Shown here in pieces: positions 1 through 10,060 of a DNA stretch of 43,229 bases. Made by a program: the position numbers and the translations under genes. The notes under the pieces were generated by a model. That model had not been told where the DNA came from. It was given only the letters and a program-made list of their open reading frames with translations, and made no database searches. The stretch is from Methylococcaceae bacterium (lineage in GTDB: Bacteria > Pseudomonadota > Gammaproteobacteria > Methylococcales > Methylomonadaceae): contig DAOUSK010000006.1 in assembly GCA_030627265.1 (NCBI GenBank), positions 1 through 43,229 of the forward strand, read 5' to 3'. Each line of letters opens with the position of its first letter. Within the stretch, counting starts at the first letter, position 1.

Positions 1-1736
1 GTAATACCACGAATCGTTGCACCACCTTTACCAATGACTTCACGAATTTTGCTCGGGTCAATTTTAAAAGTAATGATTCTAGGTGCAAAATCAGACATCT
101 CTTCACGAGTTGTTGATAAAGCTTTATTCATTTCACCTAAAATATGCAAACGACCTGCTTTCGCTTGGTCTAAAGCAACACTCATAATTTCTGATGTGAT
201 ACCGTCAATTTTGATATCCATTTGCAAAGCAGTGATCCCTTTTTCAGAACCCGCTACTTTGAAATCCATATCGCCTAAATGATCTTCATCACCTACGATA
301 TCAGAAAGCACTGCAAATGCATCGCCTTCTTTAATCAAGCCCATTGCGATACCCGCTACTGGCGCTTTCAATGGAACACCTGCGTCCATTAATGCCAAAC
401 TTGTACCACAAACTGAAGCCATAGAGCTTGAACCGTTTGATTCAGTAATTTCTGAAACAACACGAATCGTATATGGAAACTCAGCCATATCTGGCATAAC
501 AGCAGCAACACCACGCTTCGCTAAGCGACCGTGACCAATCTCACGACGCTTTGGAGAACCAACAAAACCTGTTTCACCTACGCTGTACGGAGGAAAATTG
601 TAATGCAACATGAATGGTTCTTTATATTCACCAGCCAATGCATCAATAATTTGCGCATCGCGTTCTGTACCTAAAGTTGCAACCACTAAAGCTTGCGTTT
701 CGCCACGTGTAAATAATGCAGAACCATGTGTACGTGGTAAAACACCAGTACGTACAGCAATAGGTCTAACCACATCAAGCTCACGGCCATCAATACGCTT
801 TTTATCACTTAAGATAGCAGTACGAACAACTCTTTTTTCAATTTCTTCGATAATATCGCGAATATCAGATTCCGCATATTGATCATCTGCTGTTAATTTC
901 TCAACAACAGCCGCTCTAATTTCACTTAATACGTCTTGACGGTCTAATTTAACTGCAATTTGATAAGCAGTTTTAATTGACTCTTCAGTTTCAGTCGTAA
1001 CTAGCGCTTCTAATTTTGTATCTGCAACAGGAGCAACCCAGTTATAAAGTGGTGTATTCACTTCTGCAGCGAAGTCTTTAATAGCAGAAATAGCAACTTG
1101 CATTTGCTCATGACCAAATAAAACAGCACCTAACATAACATCTTCAGCTAAGTTATCCGCTTCAGATTCAACCATTAATACGGCTTGATCAGTCCCTGCA
1201 ACAACTAAATCCAACAGTGAAGCCGTTAATGCTTCTTTATTAGGGTTTAGAGTATATTCGCCATCAGTATACCCAACACGAGCAGCACCAATAGGTCCAT
1301 TAAAAGGTAGGCCTGAAACAGCTAATGCTGCAGAAGCACCTAATAATGCAGCAATTTCTGGATCTACATCAGGGTTTAAAGAAACAACAGTAATGATGAT
1401 CTGAACTTCATTCGTATACCCATTTGGAAATAATGGGCGAATTGGTCTATCAACAAGACGACACGTTAACGTTTCCGTTTCCGTCGGACGACCTTCACGT
1501 TTAAAAAATCCACCGGGGATTTTTCCTGCCGCATACGCTTTTTCTTGATAGTTAACCGTTAATGGGAAAAAATCACCTTTACTGGCTTCTTTTTTACCAA
1601 CAACAGAAACTAAAAGCGATGTACCTTCGACATCAATCATTACTGCGCCGCTAGTTTGGCGGGCAATTTCACCTGTTTCAATGCTGACTAATTGTTGACC
1701 GTATTGAAATTCTTTTCTGATTGGTTTCAGATTCAC
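1..1736 (-). CDS. pnp: polyribonucleotide nucleotidyltransferase (PNPase), 3' end cut by window edge
   Basis: Phosphorolytic 3'-to-5' exoribonuclease of mRNA decay; in the family it forms a trimer that binds RNase E. The visible part is about 578 residues of a protein usually near 700. It contains both RNase PH-like domains, the N-terminal motif [14 protein letters not shown], and the acidic active-site segment [15 protein letters not shown] in the second RNase PH domain. The reading ends inside the KH domain at the loop IGKGG; the rest of KH and the S1 domain lie outside the window. I place the start at a GTG (1736), because it gives the standard N terminus [14 protein letters not shown] and has a GAAGGA ribosome-binding site nine bases upstream. 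It follows rpsO as in most gammaproteobacteria, with a terminator hairpin between the two. Confidence 0.97.
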   Translation of the reverse strand, partial: MNLKPIRKEFQYGQQLVSIETGEIARQTSGAVMIDVEGTSLLVSVVGKKEASKGDFFPLTVNYQEKAYAAGKIPGGFFKREGRPTETETLTCRLVDRPIRPLFPNGYTNEVQIIITVVSLNPDVDPEIAALLGASAALAVSGLPFNGPIGAARVGYTDGEYTLNPNKEALTASLLDLVVAGTDQAVLMVESEADNLAEDVMLGAVLFGHEQMQVAISAIKDFAAEVNTPLYNWVAPVADTKLEALVTTETEESIKTAYQIAVKLDRQDVLSEIRAAVVEKLTADDQYAESDIRDIIEEIEKRVVRTAILSDKKRIDGRELDVVRPIAVRTGVLPRTHGSALFTRGETQALVVATLGTERDAQIIDALAGEYKEPFMLHYNFPPYSVGETGFVGSPKRREIGHGRLAKRGVAAVMPDMAEFPYTIRVVSEITESNGSSSMASVCGTSLALMDAGVPLKAPVAGIAMGLIKEGDAFAVLSDIVGDEDHLGDMDFKVAGSEKGITALQMDIKIDGITSEIMSVALDQAKAGRLHILGEMNKALSTTREEMSDFAPRIITFKIDPSKIREVIGKGGATIRGI

Positions 1737-1798
1737 TATTATTTTTCCTTCGTTTTTAAAGGTTGAATTAATATTTCATTAACTCTTTAAGATAAGAC

Positions 1799-1823
1799 AA
1801 AAAAAAGCGACGAACTAAGTCGC
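1799..1823 (-). terminator. intrinsic terminator between rpsO and pnp
   Basis: On the minus strand a GCGAC / GTCGC stem with a 7-base loop is followed at once by eight T residues. It lies just after the rpsO stop and before pnp. In E. coli a terminator in the same place gives partial read-through into pnp; the same role here is inference. Confidence 0.8.
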
Positions 1824-1838
1824 CGCTTTCTTTCTACA

Positions 1839-2108
1839 TTATTTACGTAAACCTAAACGTGAAATCAAAGATTTATAACGCTCTACATCTTTTCTTTTTA
1901 GATAGTCTAGTAATTTACGTCTTTGATTAACCATTCTTAATAGTCCGCGACGTGAATGGTTATCTTTTTTATGCTCTGCAAAATGTGGAGCTAAATGATG
2001 AATATGTGCTGTTAATAGAGCAACTTGTACTTCTGAAGATCCAGTATCAGTCTCTGTTACACGATATTCTTCAACAACTGCTTTTTTTTGTTCTGCTGTA
2101 AATGGCAT
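1839..2108 (-). CDS. rpsO: 30S ribosomal protein S15
   Basis: Small-subunit protein that binds 16S rRNA at the central-domain three-way junction early in 30S assembly. At 89 residues it has exactly the usual length. Typical segments are [15 protein letters not shown] near residues 22-36 and the basic region [19 protein letters not shown] near 53-71. It starts with ATG and is the penultimate gene of the rimP-to-pnp cluster, 86 bases after truB, with an intrinsic terminator right after its stop. S15 represses its own translation in E. coli; I did not identify an operator here. Confidence 0.97.
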   Translation of the reverse strand: MPFTAEQKKAVVEEYRVTETDTGSSEVQVALLTAHIHHLAPHFAEHKKDNHSRRGLLRMVNQRRKLLDYLKRKDVERYKSLISRLGLRK

Positions 2109-2194
2109 TTTAATCCCTATGATTTAAGTTTTAATAAAAAGGCCGAGGCCTCCAAGGTAAGTATTTCCACGATAGGGTGTAGAAATACGAGAAA

Positions 2195-3103
2195 TTAGTT
2201 TAAATTAAATAATCTCTTGGGCTGTATTTTAGCATCCATTAACACTTCACCCAAGCCTAAAAATTTTTGGTCGTGATATAAACGACACATACCCAGCTCA
2301 TAACTTCCGTTAGGTACTGTTATTTGCTGGCCTTGCAAAATTAATGCTTCTTCTATTTGATCAACTTCAATTGCAGGCATTGCTAATAATGGTTTATCAA
2401 CCGGAATTAAAATAGACGCCAATGCTTCCTCTGCTTTCAGCTCTTGCACTTGCTCAATCGTCAGAGCATCTGCTAAATCAAAGTCACCAGCCGCCGTGCG
2501 TCGTAACTCCTTCACGGTTGCACCACAAGAAAAATAATGCCCGATATCTTCTGCTAATGTCCGAATATAAGTCCCTTTTGAACAACGGACATCTAAAGTT
2601 AATAGATCACCTGAAAACTCCAAACATTCTATGCCATAGATTGTGATTTTTCTAGGCTTACGCTCAACAGTAATGCCTTCTCGCGCTAACTCATAAAGTT
2701 TTTTACCATTATGCTTTAGGGCAGAATACATAGGGGGAACTTGCTCTATTTCACCAACAAATGAATTTAAACAAACAGTTAACTCACTTTCTGTAATGAC
2801 GGGAACATCTTTAACTTCCAAAACATTACCATCAACATCCCCCGTTTCAGTCATAACACCTAACTGAATGACGGTCTGATATCGCTTATCATCAGCTAAC
2901 ATGTAGGCTGAAACTTTAGTCGCCTCACCCAAACAAATAGGCAATAAACCAGTAGCAAGTGGATCTAAACTACCTGTATGCCCCGCTTTATTGGCATTAT
3001 AAAGTCGCTTAACTTCTTGCAATGCTTTATTTGAGCTAATGCCACCACGTTTATCTAATAAGACAATCCCATGTATATCAAGACCTTTTTTACGTCGTGC
3101 CAT
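2195..3103 (-). CDS. truB: tRNA pseudouridine(55) synthase
   Basis: Converts U55 in the T-loop of tRNAs to pseudouridine. The catalytic motif GHTGSLDPLATG is present with the nucleophilic aspartate at residue 47, and the N terminus (GIVLLDKRGGISSN) is typical of the TruB family. The C-terminal part (about residues 240-302) matches the small domain of long bacterial TruB proteins. Length 302 residues compared with about 310 in E. coli. It begins two bases after the rbfA stop, so the two are almost certainly translationally coupled. Confidence 0.96.
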   Translation of the reverse strand: MARRKKGLDIHGIVLLDKRGGISSNKALQEVKRLYNANKAGHTGSLDPLATGLLPICLGEATKVSAYMLADDKRYQTVIQLGVMTETGDVDGNVLEVKDVPVITESELTVCLNSFVGEIEQVPPMYSALKHNGKKLYELAREGITVERKPRKITIYGIECLEFSGDLLTLDVRCSKGTYIRTLAEDIGHYFSCGATVKELRRTAAGDFDLADALTIEQVQELKAEEALASILIPVDKPLLAMPAIEVDQIEEALILQGQQITVPNGSYELGMCRLYHDQKFLGLGEVLMDAKIQPKRLFNLN

Positions 3104-3105
3104 GC

Positions 3106-3474
3106 TTAATCTTCATCCACTGCTGGCTGATCATCATCCATTAACAGCTCAGTAACGCGCATACCATTTTCAAACGACTGATCATAAAGAAATTTCAAAT
3201 AAGGCACACAACGCAAACGCATCCGCTTACCCATTACTGAGCGTATATAAGGCACAGCATCATTCAGGTAAGATACATTCTTAATTCGTCCAGCCTCATC
3301 CGACCCTAGCACAGTGACATAAACTTTAGCCGAGCTTAAGTCTTTGCTTAGCTCAACCTCATTGACTGTTATGATTCCTATGCGCGGATCTTTGATACCC
3401 TGCTGCAATATAATTGCTAGCTCTTTTTGCATCTGCGAAGCTACACGGGAGCTTCGCTTAAACTCTCTAGCCAT
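3106..3474 (-). CDS. rbfA: 30S ribosome-binding factor A
   Basis: Late 30S maturation factor that binds near the 5' end of 16S rRNA and is needed in the cold. It is a 122-residue KH-fold protein with the family opening [20 protein letters not shown] and the segment VYVTVLG near the middle. Its C terminus is short and acidic. The start codon shares one base with the infB stop (position 3474), which implies coupled translation of IF-2 and RbfA, as in other bacteria. Confidence 0.95.
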   Translation of the reverse strand: MAREFKRSSRVASQMQKELAIILQQGIKDPRIGIITVNEVELSKDLSSAKVYVTVLGSDEAGRIKNVSYLNDAVPYIRSVMGKRMRLRCVPYLKFLYDQSFENGMRVTELLMDDDQPAVDED

Positions 3475-6086
3475 TATATTTCTCGCTTAACCTCAATACG
3501 TTCAAAAACCTCAATCTGATCACCCGACTTAACGTCGCTATAGTTTTTAACACCGATACCACATTCCATGCCCATTTTTACTTCAAGAGCATCATCTTTA
3601 AATCGGCGTAATGATTCTAACTGCCCCTCATAAATAACGACATTATCACGTAAAACACGGATAGGTAAATTACGTTTAACATAGCCATCAATCACCATAC
3701 ACCCAGCAATCGATCCAAATTTAGGAGAACGGAAAATATCACGAACCTCAGCAAGGCCAACAATATTCTCTTTAATTTCTGGTGCTAATAGACCATTAAT
3801 TGATTTTCTCACTTCATCAATCGCATCATAAATAACACTATAATAATGCAGATCCACTTCTTGCTCAGAAATAATTTTTCTTGCTGCGGCATCAGCACGC
3901 ACATTAAATCCCATTAACATTGCACCTGAAGCTAATGCTAAGTTAGCATCCCCTTCATTGATACCACCTACACCACCATATATTACTTTAACCTGAACTT
4001 CTTCATGAGATAGGTTAACTAATGATTCACGCAAGGCTTCCAAACTTCCTTGCACATCTGTTTTAATCACAATATTTAAGTTAGATGTTTCGCCTGCCGC
4101 CATTTTAGAAAATACTTCATCCAATTTAGACGCTTGATGAGCAGCAACTCGCAATAGTTTGTTCTTATCTTCACGATGAGAAGCAAGCTCTCTTGCAGCT
4201 CGCTCGTTTGTTACAACAAGAAAATCATCTCCAGCACTAGGCGTGCCAGATAAACCTAAAATTTCTACTGGTACAGAAGGGCCCGCTTCTTTTAGCTTAT
4301 TGCCAGACTCATTAAACATCGCTCTAACACGACCATATTCATGGCCACATAAAATAATTTGCCCTTGCTCTAACGTTCCTTTTTGCACCATCACTGTTGC
4401 AACAGGACCACGACCTTTATCCAACCGAGCCTCAACAACCAAACCAGAAGCCTTACCTTCATTTGGTGCTTTTAACTCTAAGATTTCTGCTTGTAAAATT
4501 AACGCTTCAATCAACTCATTAACACCCAGTCCAGTTTTCGCTGAAACTTTGAGGAACTGAACGTCGCCGCCCCATTCTTCAGGTACGACATTAATCGTTG
4601 CCAGTTCTTGCATGACTTTTTCTGGATTAGCTTCTTCCTTATCCATTTTATTCATGGCAATAATCAAAGGAACTTTAGCTGCTCTTGCATGCTCGATTGC
4701 TTCTTTCGTTTGCGGCATAACGCCATCATCCGCAGCAACAACAACAATAACAATATCGGTAACATCAGCACCACGCGCTCTCATTGCTGTAAATGCAGCA
4801 TGCCCTGGCGTATCTAAGAAAGTAACCGCACCATGCCCAGTATCAACTTGGTACGCGCCAATATGCTGAGTAATTCCACCCGCCTCGCCTGAAGCTACAC
4901 GCGTTTCACGAATGTAATCTAATAAAGAAGTCTTACCATGATCAACATGCCCCATAATAGTAACAATCGGTGCACGAGCAAATGCCTCACGATCATCAGT
5001 ATCTTCAGTATGCTCTGCTAACATACCAATTTCATGATCATCTTCACTGGTAGTAATCGGGGTATGGCCCATTTCTTCAACTAAAATTACCGCCGTATCT
5101 TGATCAATACTTTGGTTAATCGTTGCCATAATACCTAGCTTCATAAGATGCTTAATCAGCTCTGCAGCTTTCACACTCATTTGCAGGGCTAACTCAGAAA
5201 TAATAATGTTTTCAGGTACTTTTACATCTTTTGCCACAACTTCTGTTGGCATCTCAAATGCATGTTTAGAATCAACAACAAATCTGTTTTCTTCTTTACC
5301 GCGACCACCTTTTTTACGTCCTTTTTTACCGTATGAGGTCTTAGCACCACCCGCTGGCTTATCTGCTCGTCTATGCACAGGAGCTGCTTTAACACCTGGT
5401 TTCCCGGCACCTGCTCCCGGTTTTTTTGCAACAGCTGGCCTTCTAGCAGTAGGCCCTGCAGCTTTTCTTGCAGCAGCACTTTTCTTAGCTGCCGCCATTC
5501 GCCTTACTTTTTCAGCGTTACGCTCTAAAGATGCTTCTAATCTCTTAGCTTTTTCTGCAGCTAATCGCTCTTCCTCAGATTCCTTGGTTTTTTTCGCAAT
5601 TTCAGCTTGAGCCATTTCATCTTTTTGCTTCTCAGCAGCATCTTTTGCTAATAACTCAGCCTTCTTTTTAACCTCTTCATCTCTATGCAACTGCTCTTCA
5701 ACTTCCTGAGCCTTAGCACGCTGATCAAGATCTGCTTTAACTTTTTCTAACTCAACTCGCTCTTCATCAGAAAGTACTTCTTCACGTTTAACGTAAGTTT
5801 TCTTTTTTGTTACTTGAACATTAATAGACTTACTATCCTTTCCACCGCCCGAACCTTGCTTAAGAGAAGTGACAGTTCGACGCTTTAAAGTTACTTTTTT
5901 AGTCGGCTTACCCTCTTCCTTACCATGTGATTTACGTAAATGAGCCAATAAAGTCATTTTATCGTCTTCATTAATAGTATCTGTCGCTGTATGACCTGCA
6001 ATACCCGCTTCCTTCATTTGCTCTAACAAACGATCTAAAGGTATACCCACCATGCCCGCTAATTCTGTTACTGATTTATCACTCAT
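3474..6086 (-). CDS. infB: translation initiation factor IF-2
   Basis: GTPase that delivers fMet-tRNA to the 30S subunit and promotes subunit joining. Residues 1-50 form the IF2 N-terminal helical domain. Residues about 85-270 are a long Lys/Ala/Glu-rich linker of low complexity, typical of the long enterobacterial form. A second IF2_N-like segment follows near 290-340. The GTPase domain begins with GHVDHGKT at 379-386 and continues with [13 protein letters not shown] and SAKTG. The C-terminal domains bind fMet-tRNA. At 870 residues it is of normal length. The ATG overlaps the nusA stop by four bases. Confidence 0.98.
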   Translation of the reverse strand: MSDKSVTELAGMVGIPLDRLLEQMKEAGIAGHTATDTINEDDKMTLLAHLRKSHGKEEGKPTKKVTLKRRTVTSLKQGSGGGKDSKSINVQVTKKKTYVKREEVLSDEERVELEKVKADLDQRAKAQEVEEQLHRDEEVKKKAELLAKDAAEKQKDEMAQAEIAKKTKESEEERLAAEKAKRLEASLERNAEKVRRMAAAKKSAAARKAAGPTARRPAVAKKPGAGAGKPGVKAAPVHRRADKPAGGAKTSYGKKGRKKGGRGKEENRFVVDSKHAFEMPTEVVAKDVKVPENIIISELALQMSVKAAELIKHLMKLGIMATINQSIDQDTAVILVEEMGHTPITTSEDDHEIGMLAEHTEDTDDREAFARAPIVTIMGHVDHGKTSLLDYIRETRVASGEAGGITQHIGAYQVDTGHGAVTFLDTPGHAAFTAMRARGADVTDIVIVVVAADDGVMPQTKEAIEHARAAKVPLIIAMNKMDKEEANPEKVMQELATINVVPEEWGGDVQFLKVSAKTGLGVNELIEALILQAEILELKAPNEGKASGLVVEARLDKGRGPVATVMVQKGTLEQGQIILCGHEYGRVRAMFNESGNKLKEAGPSVPVEILGLSGTPSAGDDFLVVTNERAARELASHREDKNKLLRVAAHQASKLDEVFSKMAAGETSNLNIVIKTDVQGSLEALRESLVNLSHEEVQVKVIYGGVGGINEGDANLALASGAMLMGFNVRADAAARKIISEQEVDLHYYSVIYDAIDEVRKSINGLLAPEIKENIVGLAEVRDIFRSPKFGSIAGCMVIDGYVKRNLPIRVLRDNVVIYEGQLESLRRFKDDALEVKMGMECGIGVKNYSDVKSGDQIEVFERIEVKREI

Positions 6087-7606
6087 TTTTCAACCTCATC
6101 GTTCTCATTAGCAAACCAAGGTTCGCGGGCTTTCATAATTAATTTAGCAGCGACTTCTTCTTCAAGCCCTAATATTTCAAGCAAATCATCCACTGCCTGC
6201 TCAGCTAAATCATCCATCGTAACAATACCTTTTGCTGCCATTTCATAAGCAAGCTCTTCAGATATGCCTTCCATCCCCAGCAAGTCTTCTGCAGGTTCTG
6301 CTACTTCTATTTTTTCTTCTACAGCGATAGCGCTGATAAGCAACATATCTTTAGCGCGTGACCTTAAGGTATCAACCAAGGCCTCATCAAATCCTTCAAT
6401 TTCCAGCATCTCACTAGCAGGAACATAAGCAATCTCTTCTACCGAGTTAAAGCCAACCTCAACTAATACCGTTGCAATATCTTGATCTACATTCAAATCT
6501 TCAACAAAAGTCTGCACTAACTTGCCTAGCTCTTCTTGAGTATCTTTATTGACTTCATCAACATCCAGTACATTAAGCTCCCAGCCGGTTAATTCAGTTG
6601 CTAAACGAACGTTTTGGCCGCCGCGCCCAATTGCTTGAGATAAACTATCACTAGAAACTGCAACATCCATTACATGCTTATCTTCATCAACATCAATTGA
6701 TTCAATTTCTGCAGGTGACATGGCATTAATAACGAATTGCGCATCATTTCCATCCCACAAAATAATATCAACTCGCTCCCCGTTCAGTTCATTTGAAATA
6801 GTCTGAACTCTCGAACCTCGCATACCAACACAAGCCCCAACAGGATCAATTCGCAAATCATTACTTTTAACTGCTATCTTTGCTCTCGAACCAGGATCAC
6901 GTGCAGCACCTAATACATCAATCAAACCTTCTGCCACCTCAGGAACTTCAAGCTTAAAAAGTGCAATCAATAATTCAGGCGCCGTTCGACTAACAAATAA
7001 TTGCGGCCCTCGAGCCTCAGTACGCACTTCTTTCAAATAACCTCTAATTCTATCGCCTACTCGCACAGCCTCTCGAGGAATCATCTGATCACGCGGGATA
7101 TATGCATCTGCATTCCCCCCTAAATCCATGTAGATACTACCTTTTTCTATGCGCTTGATAACACCCGTCACCAATTCGCCTACTCTATCTTGGTAAGCAT
7201 CAGCAACTTTTTTACGCTCTGCCTCACGAACCTTATGAATAATAACTTGTTTTGCTGTTTGCGCTGAGATTCTACCAAACTCTACTGATTCAATCTCATC
7301 TTCTACAAAGTCACCCTCTTCAATTTCAGCGTCATCCATCTCCGCAACTTCTAATGAAATTTGAGTCGTCGGAAATTCAATACCCTTCGATAACTCAGCA
7401 TTAGTATCCACAACCTGCCAGCGCCTGAAAGTTGTATATGCTCCAGTCACTCGATCTATGGCAACTCTCGCTTTAATCGGGAATTCATACCGCGCAATTG
7501 TTGCACTTTCTAATGCAGACTCCATTGCCTCAAAAATAATGCTTTTTTCAATATCTCTCTCGTTTGAAAAAACATCCACAACCAATAAAATTTCTTTATC
7601 TGACAT
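6083..7606 (-). CDS. nusA: transcription termination/antitermination protein NusA
   Basis: RNA polymerase-binding factor that affects pausing, intrinsic termination and antitermination. The order is an N-terminal polymerase-binding domain (about 1-130), an S1 domain (about 135-200), two KH domains (about 205-345, including GMRGSRVQ and [12 protein letters not shown]), and two acidic helical repeats in the C-terminal 140 residues, as in gammaproteobacterial NusA. Length 507 residues, close to E. coli (495). It lies 11 bases after rimP. In E. coli NusA controls its own operon through termination in the leader, which fits the terminator hairpins upstream of rimP here. Confidence 0.97.
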   Translation of the reverse strand: MSDKEILLVVDVFSNERDIEKSIIFEAMESALESATIARYEFPIKARVAIDRVTGAYTTFRRWQVVDTNAELSKGIEFPTTQISLEVAEMDDAEIEEGDFVEDEIESVEFGRISAQTAKQVIIHKVREAERKKVADAYQDRVGELVTGVIKRIEKGSIYMDLGGNADAYIPRDQMIPREAVRVGDRIRGYLKEVRTEARGPQLFVSRTAPELLIALFKLEVPEVAEGLIDVLGAARDPGSRAKIAVKSNDLRIDPVGACVGMRGSRVQTISNELNGERVDIILWDGNDAQFVINAMSPAEIESIDVDEDKHVMDVAVSSDSLSQAIGRGGQNVRLATELTGWELNVLDVDEVNKDTQEELGKLVQTFVEDLNVDQDIATVLVEVGFNSVEEIAYVPASEMLEIEGFDEALVDTLRSRAKDMLLISAIAVEEKIEVAEPAEDLLGMEGISEELAYEMAAKGIVTMDDLAEQAVDDLLEILGLEEEVAAKLIMKAREPWFANENDEVEK

Positions 7607-7617
7607 CTAGATTTCCT

Positions 7618-8079
7618 TTAAATCGAATAGTCGGGTTCAAGCCGCGCTTTTGACATCGCTTGAAATGCTACCTTATATACTTGACCGTCTTGCTGAAAAT
7701 AAACATCTTCCCCTTCAACTTTTTCGATCACCCCTTTTATATTTCGTCGACCATCAACAGGTTTAAATAAATTCACCTGTGCAGTTTGACCAATGAATCG
7801 CTCAAACTGCTCTATTTTAAAAAGTGGCCTATCCATCCCTGGCGAAGAAACCTCTAAATTGTATTCACCTGAAATAGGATCTTCAACATCAAGGACACCG
7901 CTAATCTGATGACTTACTTTCGTACAGTCAGCCATTTGCACGCCGTCTTCTTTATCAATAAAAACACGTAAAAATCCATTTTTAGGGTGCGAGCTATATT
8001 CTATGCCTACGCACTCATATCCTAAGCCTTCTACAACAGGCTCTATTAATTTCATTAAATGCTCAGGGGCTTGTTTCAT
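7618..8079 (-). CDS. rimP: ribosome maturation factor RimP
   Basis: 30S assembly factor, first gene of the nusA-infB cluster. At 153 residues it has the normal size. Family hallmarks are GYECVGIEYS near residue 20, the segment GEYNLEVSSPGMDRPL near 85-100 (the conserved LEVSSPGxDRPL motif), and a C-terminal SH3-like domain. It starts with ATG behind a weak purine stretch. The tRNA-Met gene that precedes rimP in E. coli is not present here. Confidence 0.95.
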   Translation of the reverse strand: MKQAPEHLMKLIEPVVEGLGYECVGIEYSSHPKNGFLRVFIDKEDGVQMADCTKVSHQISGVLDVEDPISGEYNLEVSSPGMDRPLFKIEQFERFIGQTAQVNLFKPVDGRRNIKGVIEKVEGEDVYFQQDGQVYKVAFQAMSKARLEPDYSI

Positions 8080-8103
8080 CAGATCTCACTTTCTTACACA
8101 CAT

Positions 8104-8126
8104 AAAAAAAGAGGCAAAAGCCTCTT
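8104..8126 (-). terminator. terminator hairpin in the rimP leader (proximal)
   Basis: On the minus strand a perfect 7-bp stem AAGAGGC / GCCTCTT with a TTTT loop runs straight into further T residues, about 25 bases before the rimP start. It lies in the 5' leader of the rimP-nusA-infB operon rather than after a gene, so it looks like an attenuator or read-through terminator. Confidence 0.7.
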
Positions 8127-8174
8127 CCATGCAAATCTTATAATATCCCTACGCTTTCCAAGCGCTAGAAACAT

Positions 8175-8193
8175 AAAAACCCCAAAAGAGGGG
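8175..8193 (-). terminator. terminator hairpin in the rimP leader (distal)
   Basis: On the minus strand CCCC, a 6-base loop, GGGG and then TTTTT make a short GC-only intrinsic terminator about 95 bases upstream of rimP. It is preceded by an AT-rich hairpin (AAAGTTTA / TAAACTTT, about 8202-8238). Together with the second terminator at 8104-8126 it gives two stop points before the first gene. Confidence 0.6.
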
Positions 8194-8252
8194 CCTTTAA
8201 AAAGTTTAACCGACTTCTAAAAGTTGAACTAAACTTTAAAATTATTTTTACA

Positions 8253-8280
8253 ATAATACAGAAATTTAAATATATTACAA
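8253..8280 (-). promoter_or_regulatory. possible sigma70 promoter of the rimP operon leader
   Basis: On the minus strand TTGTAA (8280-8275) and TATTAT (8258-8253) are separated by 16 bases. Transcription would start near 8246 and give a leader of about 165 bases before rimP. The surroundings are very AT-rich, so a chance match is possible. Confidence 0.4.
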
Positions 8281-8515
8281 GAAAATAATTTATTTAATTT
8301 CATTGAAGAGCCACTATAAAAACCACCACATAAGCTAGACTTTTCAATAAGAACCAAGACCTATTTCCATCAGTGACGTAATGCAGTTACCAACCATCAC
8401 TCTTTTACCAATACTCCCATAAAAAAATATTGACGCAAAAAATTTACCGATTATTAACAACTTCAGGTATGATATTTCTATTAAAATTTATGATTTTCAC
8501 ACCTTCTACGACACC
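8281..8515. other. AT-rich intergenic region between divergent rimP and bamE
   Basis: No gene or tRNA seen. Near the bamE end there is TTGACG at 8430-8435 and a -10-like TATGAT at 8468-8473, but their spacing (32 bases) does not make a single promoter. I cannot assign the bamE promoter with confidence. Confidence 0.4.
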
Positions 8516-8965
8516 ATGCGCAAAACATTACACGCCTTAGCTTTTTTGACTTTAATTCCAGCTTTACCTGCGTGCTCCACTCTCGCTATCGACGTACCTT
8601 TGGTGTATAAAATTGACATTAATCAAGGAAACATAATAGACCAGGAAATGATTAATCAGCTGCGCCCTAATATGTCTAAACGCCAAATAGTTTATATATT
8701 AGGCTCCCCTTTATTAATTGATGCCTTTAATAAAAATCGCTGGGATTATATCCAGTCGGAGCAATTCGGAAGTGACGACAGAATACAGCAACGAGTTGCC
8801 TTATTTTTTGAGGGGAATCAGCTTACACACATCGAGGGCGACTTAATTCCGGAAAAAAACCCAGCGCCTGCCGCATCTAAAGAAACCACAATCGATGCAC
8901 CTAAAAGAAAATTCAAAAAAACAATTTTTGAAATGATTACTGGGTTATTTCAATCCGATAATTAA
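8516..8965 (+). CDS. bamE: outer membrane protein assembly lipoprotein BamE (SmpA/OmlA family)
   Basis: Small lipoprotein subunit of the BAM complex that inserts beta-barrel proteins in the outer membrane. A signal peptide ends in the lipobox LPAC, with the lipidated cysteine at residue 20. The SmpA/OmlA fold follows, with the signature YKIDINQGN (32-40), then QLRPNMSKRQIVYILGSP and RWDYI. After residue 115 comes a Pro/Ala/Lys tail longer than in E. coli BamE, for a total of 149 residues. In many gammaproteobacteria bamE sits beside rnfH, ratA and smpB; all four occur within 3.6 kb here. Confidence 0.93.
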   Translation: MRKTLHALAFLTLIPALPACSTLAIDVPLVYKIDINQGNIIDQEMINQLRPNMSKRQIVYILGSPLLIDAFNKNRWDYIQSEQFGSDDRIQQRVALFFEGNQLTHIEGDLIPEKNPAPAASKETTIDAPKRKFKKTIFEMITGLFQSDN

Positions 8966-8966
8966 A

Positions 8967-9007
8967 GCAAGATATAGAAAATTAAAAATAAGCTTCCTAT
9001 ACCTTGC
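8967..9007. terminator. hairpin between convergent bamE and small secreted protein gene
   Basis: GCAAG-A-TATAG and CTATA-C-CTTGC form a stem with one mismatch and an A-rich loop, directly after the bamE stop and before the stop of the facing gene. There is no clear T tract, so the terminator role is a guess from position. Confidence 0.35.
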
Positions 9008-9026
9008 GCTAATTCAACGGTCAGCG

Positions 9027-9230
9027 CTATTTACAAGCAACATAATCCACGTCAATCCCTTGTTTTTTTAAGCGATCAGCTGCTTTCTCTTCTGCAACAC
9101 TTGCTTTAAAAGCATTAACAGTTAAGGTTTTTACAGCCTCTCCATCAATATAGCCAGTACACGTGTAGGCCTCCGCATATGCAAGTGAGCTAGTTAGTAA
9201 CAGTGCTGTCGCCAGTATTAATTTATTCAT
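9027..9230 (-). CDS. small secreted protein of unknown function
   Basis: 67 residues. A clear signal peptide (residues 1-19, ending LAYA) is followed by a 48-residue mature part with only two cysteines, C24 and C66, which could form one disulfide. I do not recognise the family. The start is well supported: GGGAG lies seven bases before the ATG. It stands between bamE (convergent) and rnfH (same strand, 115 bases away), so it is probably transcribed alone or as the end of the rnfH unit. Likely periplasmic; function unknown. Confidence 0.7.
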   Translation of the reverse strand: MNKLILATALLLTSSLAYAEAYTCTGYIDGEAVKTLTVNAFKASVAEEKAADRLKKQGIDVDYVACK

Positions 9231-9344
9231 TTTATATCTCCCATGCCTATAATTTATAATTGGTCAGACTACCGGGCAATATCAATACCTGACTCCATAA
9301 CACCAACATTCTACCTTGAGTTACTCTCAAGTAAAATGCAAAGT

Positions 9345-9623
9345 TTATTGCTTTTGCTTTACGGCGCGCTGACGCCTTGCTTCCATCGGGTCTATTGTTA
9401 AACGACGATAGATTTCAATACGGTCATTTTCTTGCAAAGATTTATTTAACGAGCAAATCTCATTAAAAATACCTACTTTATTTTTGGTCAGGTCAATCTG
9501 AGCGAATTCCTGCAAAATTCCTGATTGCAAAATAGCCCGCTCAACCGTACAGGAATCCTTTACTTGCAAGGCAACAATAAGCTGATTATCGGGCAAGGCA
9601 TAAGCAACTTCAACCCTTATCAA
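9345..9623 (-). CDS. rnfH: RnfH family protein (RatB, UPF0125)
   Basis: Ubiquitin-like beta-grasp protein of 92 residues and unknown biochemical role, usually paired with ratA. The typical N terminus VEVAYALP is present, and IDLTKNKVGIFN in the middle matches the family. The frame has no ATG near the start; the reading begins at TTG (9623), only two bases after the ratA stop, with a weak ribosome-binding site. Expression probably depends on translation of ratA. Confidence 0.88.
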   Translation of the reverse strand: MIRVEVAYALPDNQLIVALQVKDSCTVERAILQSGILQEFAQIDLTKNKVGIFNEICSLNKSLQENDRIEIYRRLTIDPMEARRQRAVKQKQ

Positions 9624-9625
9624 GT

Positions 9626-10060
9626 TTAAACACCATAAACCTGTTTAGCTCTATCGGTAAATGAAGTCACCATGGTATTACAAATTTGATTAAAAACCGT
9701 ACCAAATGCTAAGTTAGCTAATACCCCATTCATCTCAAATTCTAAATCTAAGGATATTTTACTAGCATCCTCCCTTAAAGGTAAAAAACGCCAAACACCT
9801 TCTAGTGATGAAAACGGCCCCTCCAGTAACGACATAGCTATACTTTCCGCAGACTGACTAATATTACGTGTTGCAAAGGCATTTTTAAAACCTCCTTTCG
9901 CTATCTGCACTTTTGCTTCTACAATATTCCCTTCACGCAGCATAATTTCACTCCCAGCGCACCAAGGCAAGAAGTCAGGGTAAGCTGAAATATCATCAAC
10001 TAAGTCAAACATTTGCTGTGCCGAATATTTAATCAACGCGCTCTTCTGTACTGTCGCCAT
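9626..10060 (-). CDS. ratA: RatA family START-like protein (SRPBCC / COQ10 superfamily)
   Basis: 144-residue helix-grip protein. In E. coli RatA was reported to bind 50S subunits and block their association; mitochondrial Coq10 of the same family binds ubiquinone, so the true role may be in quinone handling. The signature YSAQQMFDLVDDISAYPDFLPWCAGS lies near residues 13-38. The ATG shares one base with the stop of the upstream transporter gene. RatA is often annotated as a toxin, but the pairing with RnfH is not a classical toxin-antitoxin system. Confidence 0.9.
   Translation of the reverse strand: MATVQKSALIKYSAQQMFDLVDDISAYPDFLPWCAGSEIMLREGNIVEAKVQIAKGGFKNAFATRNISQSAESIAMSLLEGPFSSLEGVWRFLPLREDASKISLDLEFEMNGVLANLAFGTVFNQICNTMVTSFTDRAKQVYGV

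Noticed and set aside
1-1736. pnp as a truncated pseudogene
   Set aside because: The missing 3' end is due to the window edge; the frame is open to the last base.
5206-5610. A 134-codon open frame on the plus strand inside infB
   Set aside because: It is antisense to the Lys/Ala-rich linker of IF-2, whose repeated codons keep the opposite strand open. The product is low-complexity with no family.
8080-8515. Expected tRNA-Met gene upstream of rimP
   Set aside because: No tRNA arms or T-loop sequence found in the gap on either strand.
9345-10060. ratA-rnfH as a toxin-antitoxin system
   Set aside because: The pair is a conserved housekeeping cluster across gammaproteobacteria; the RatA/RatB names are historical, and RatB is not known as an antitoxin.
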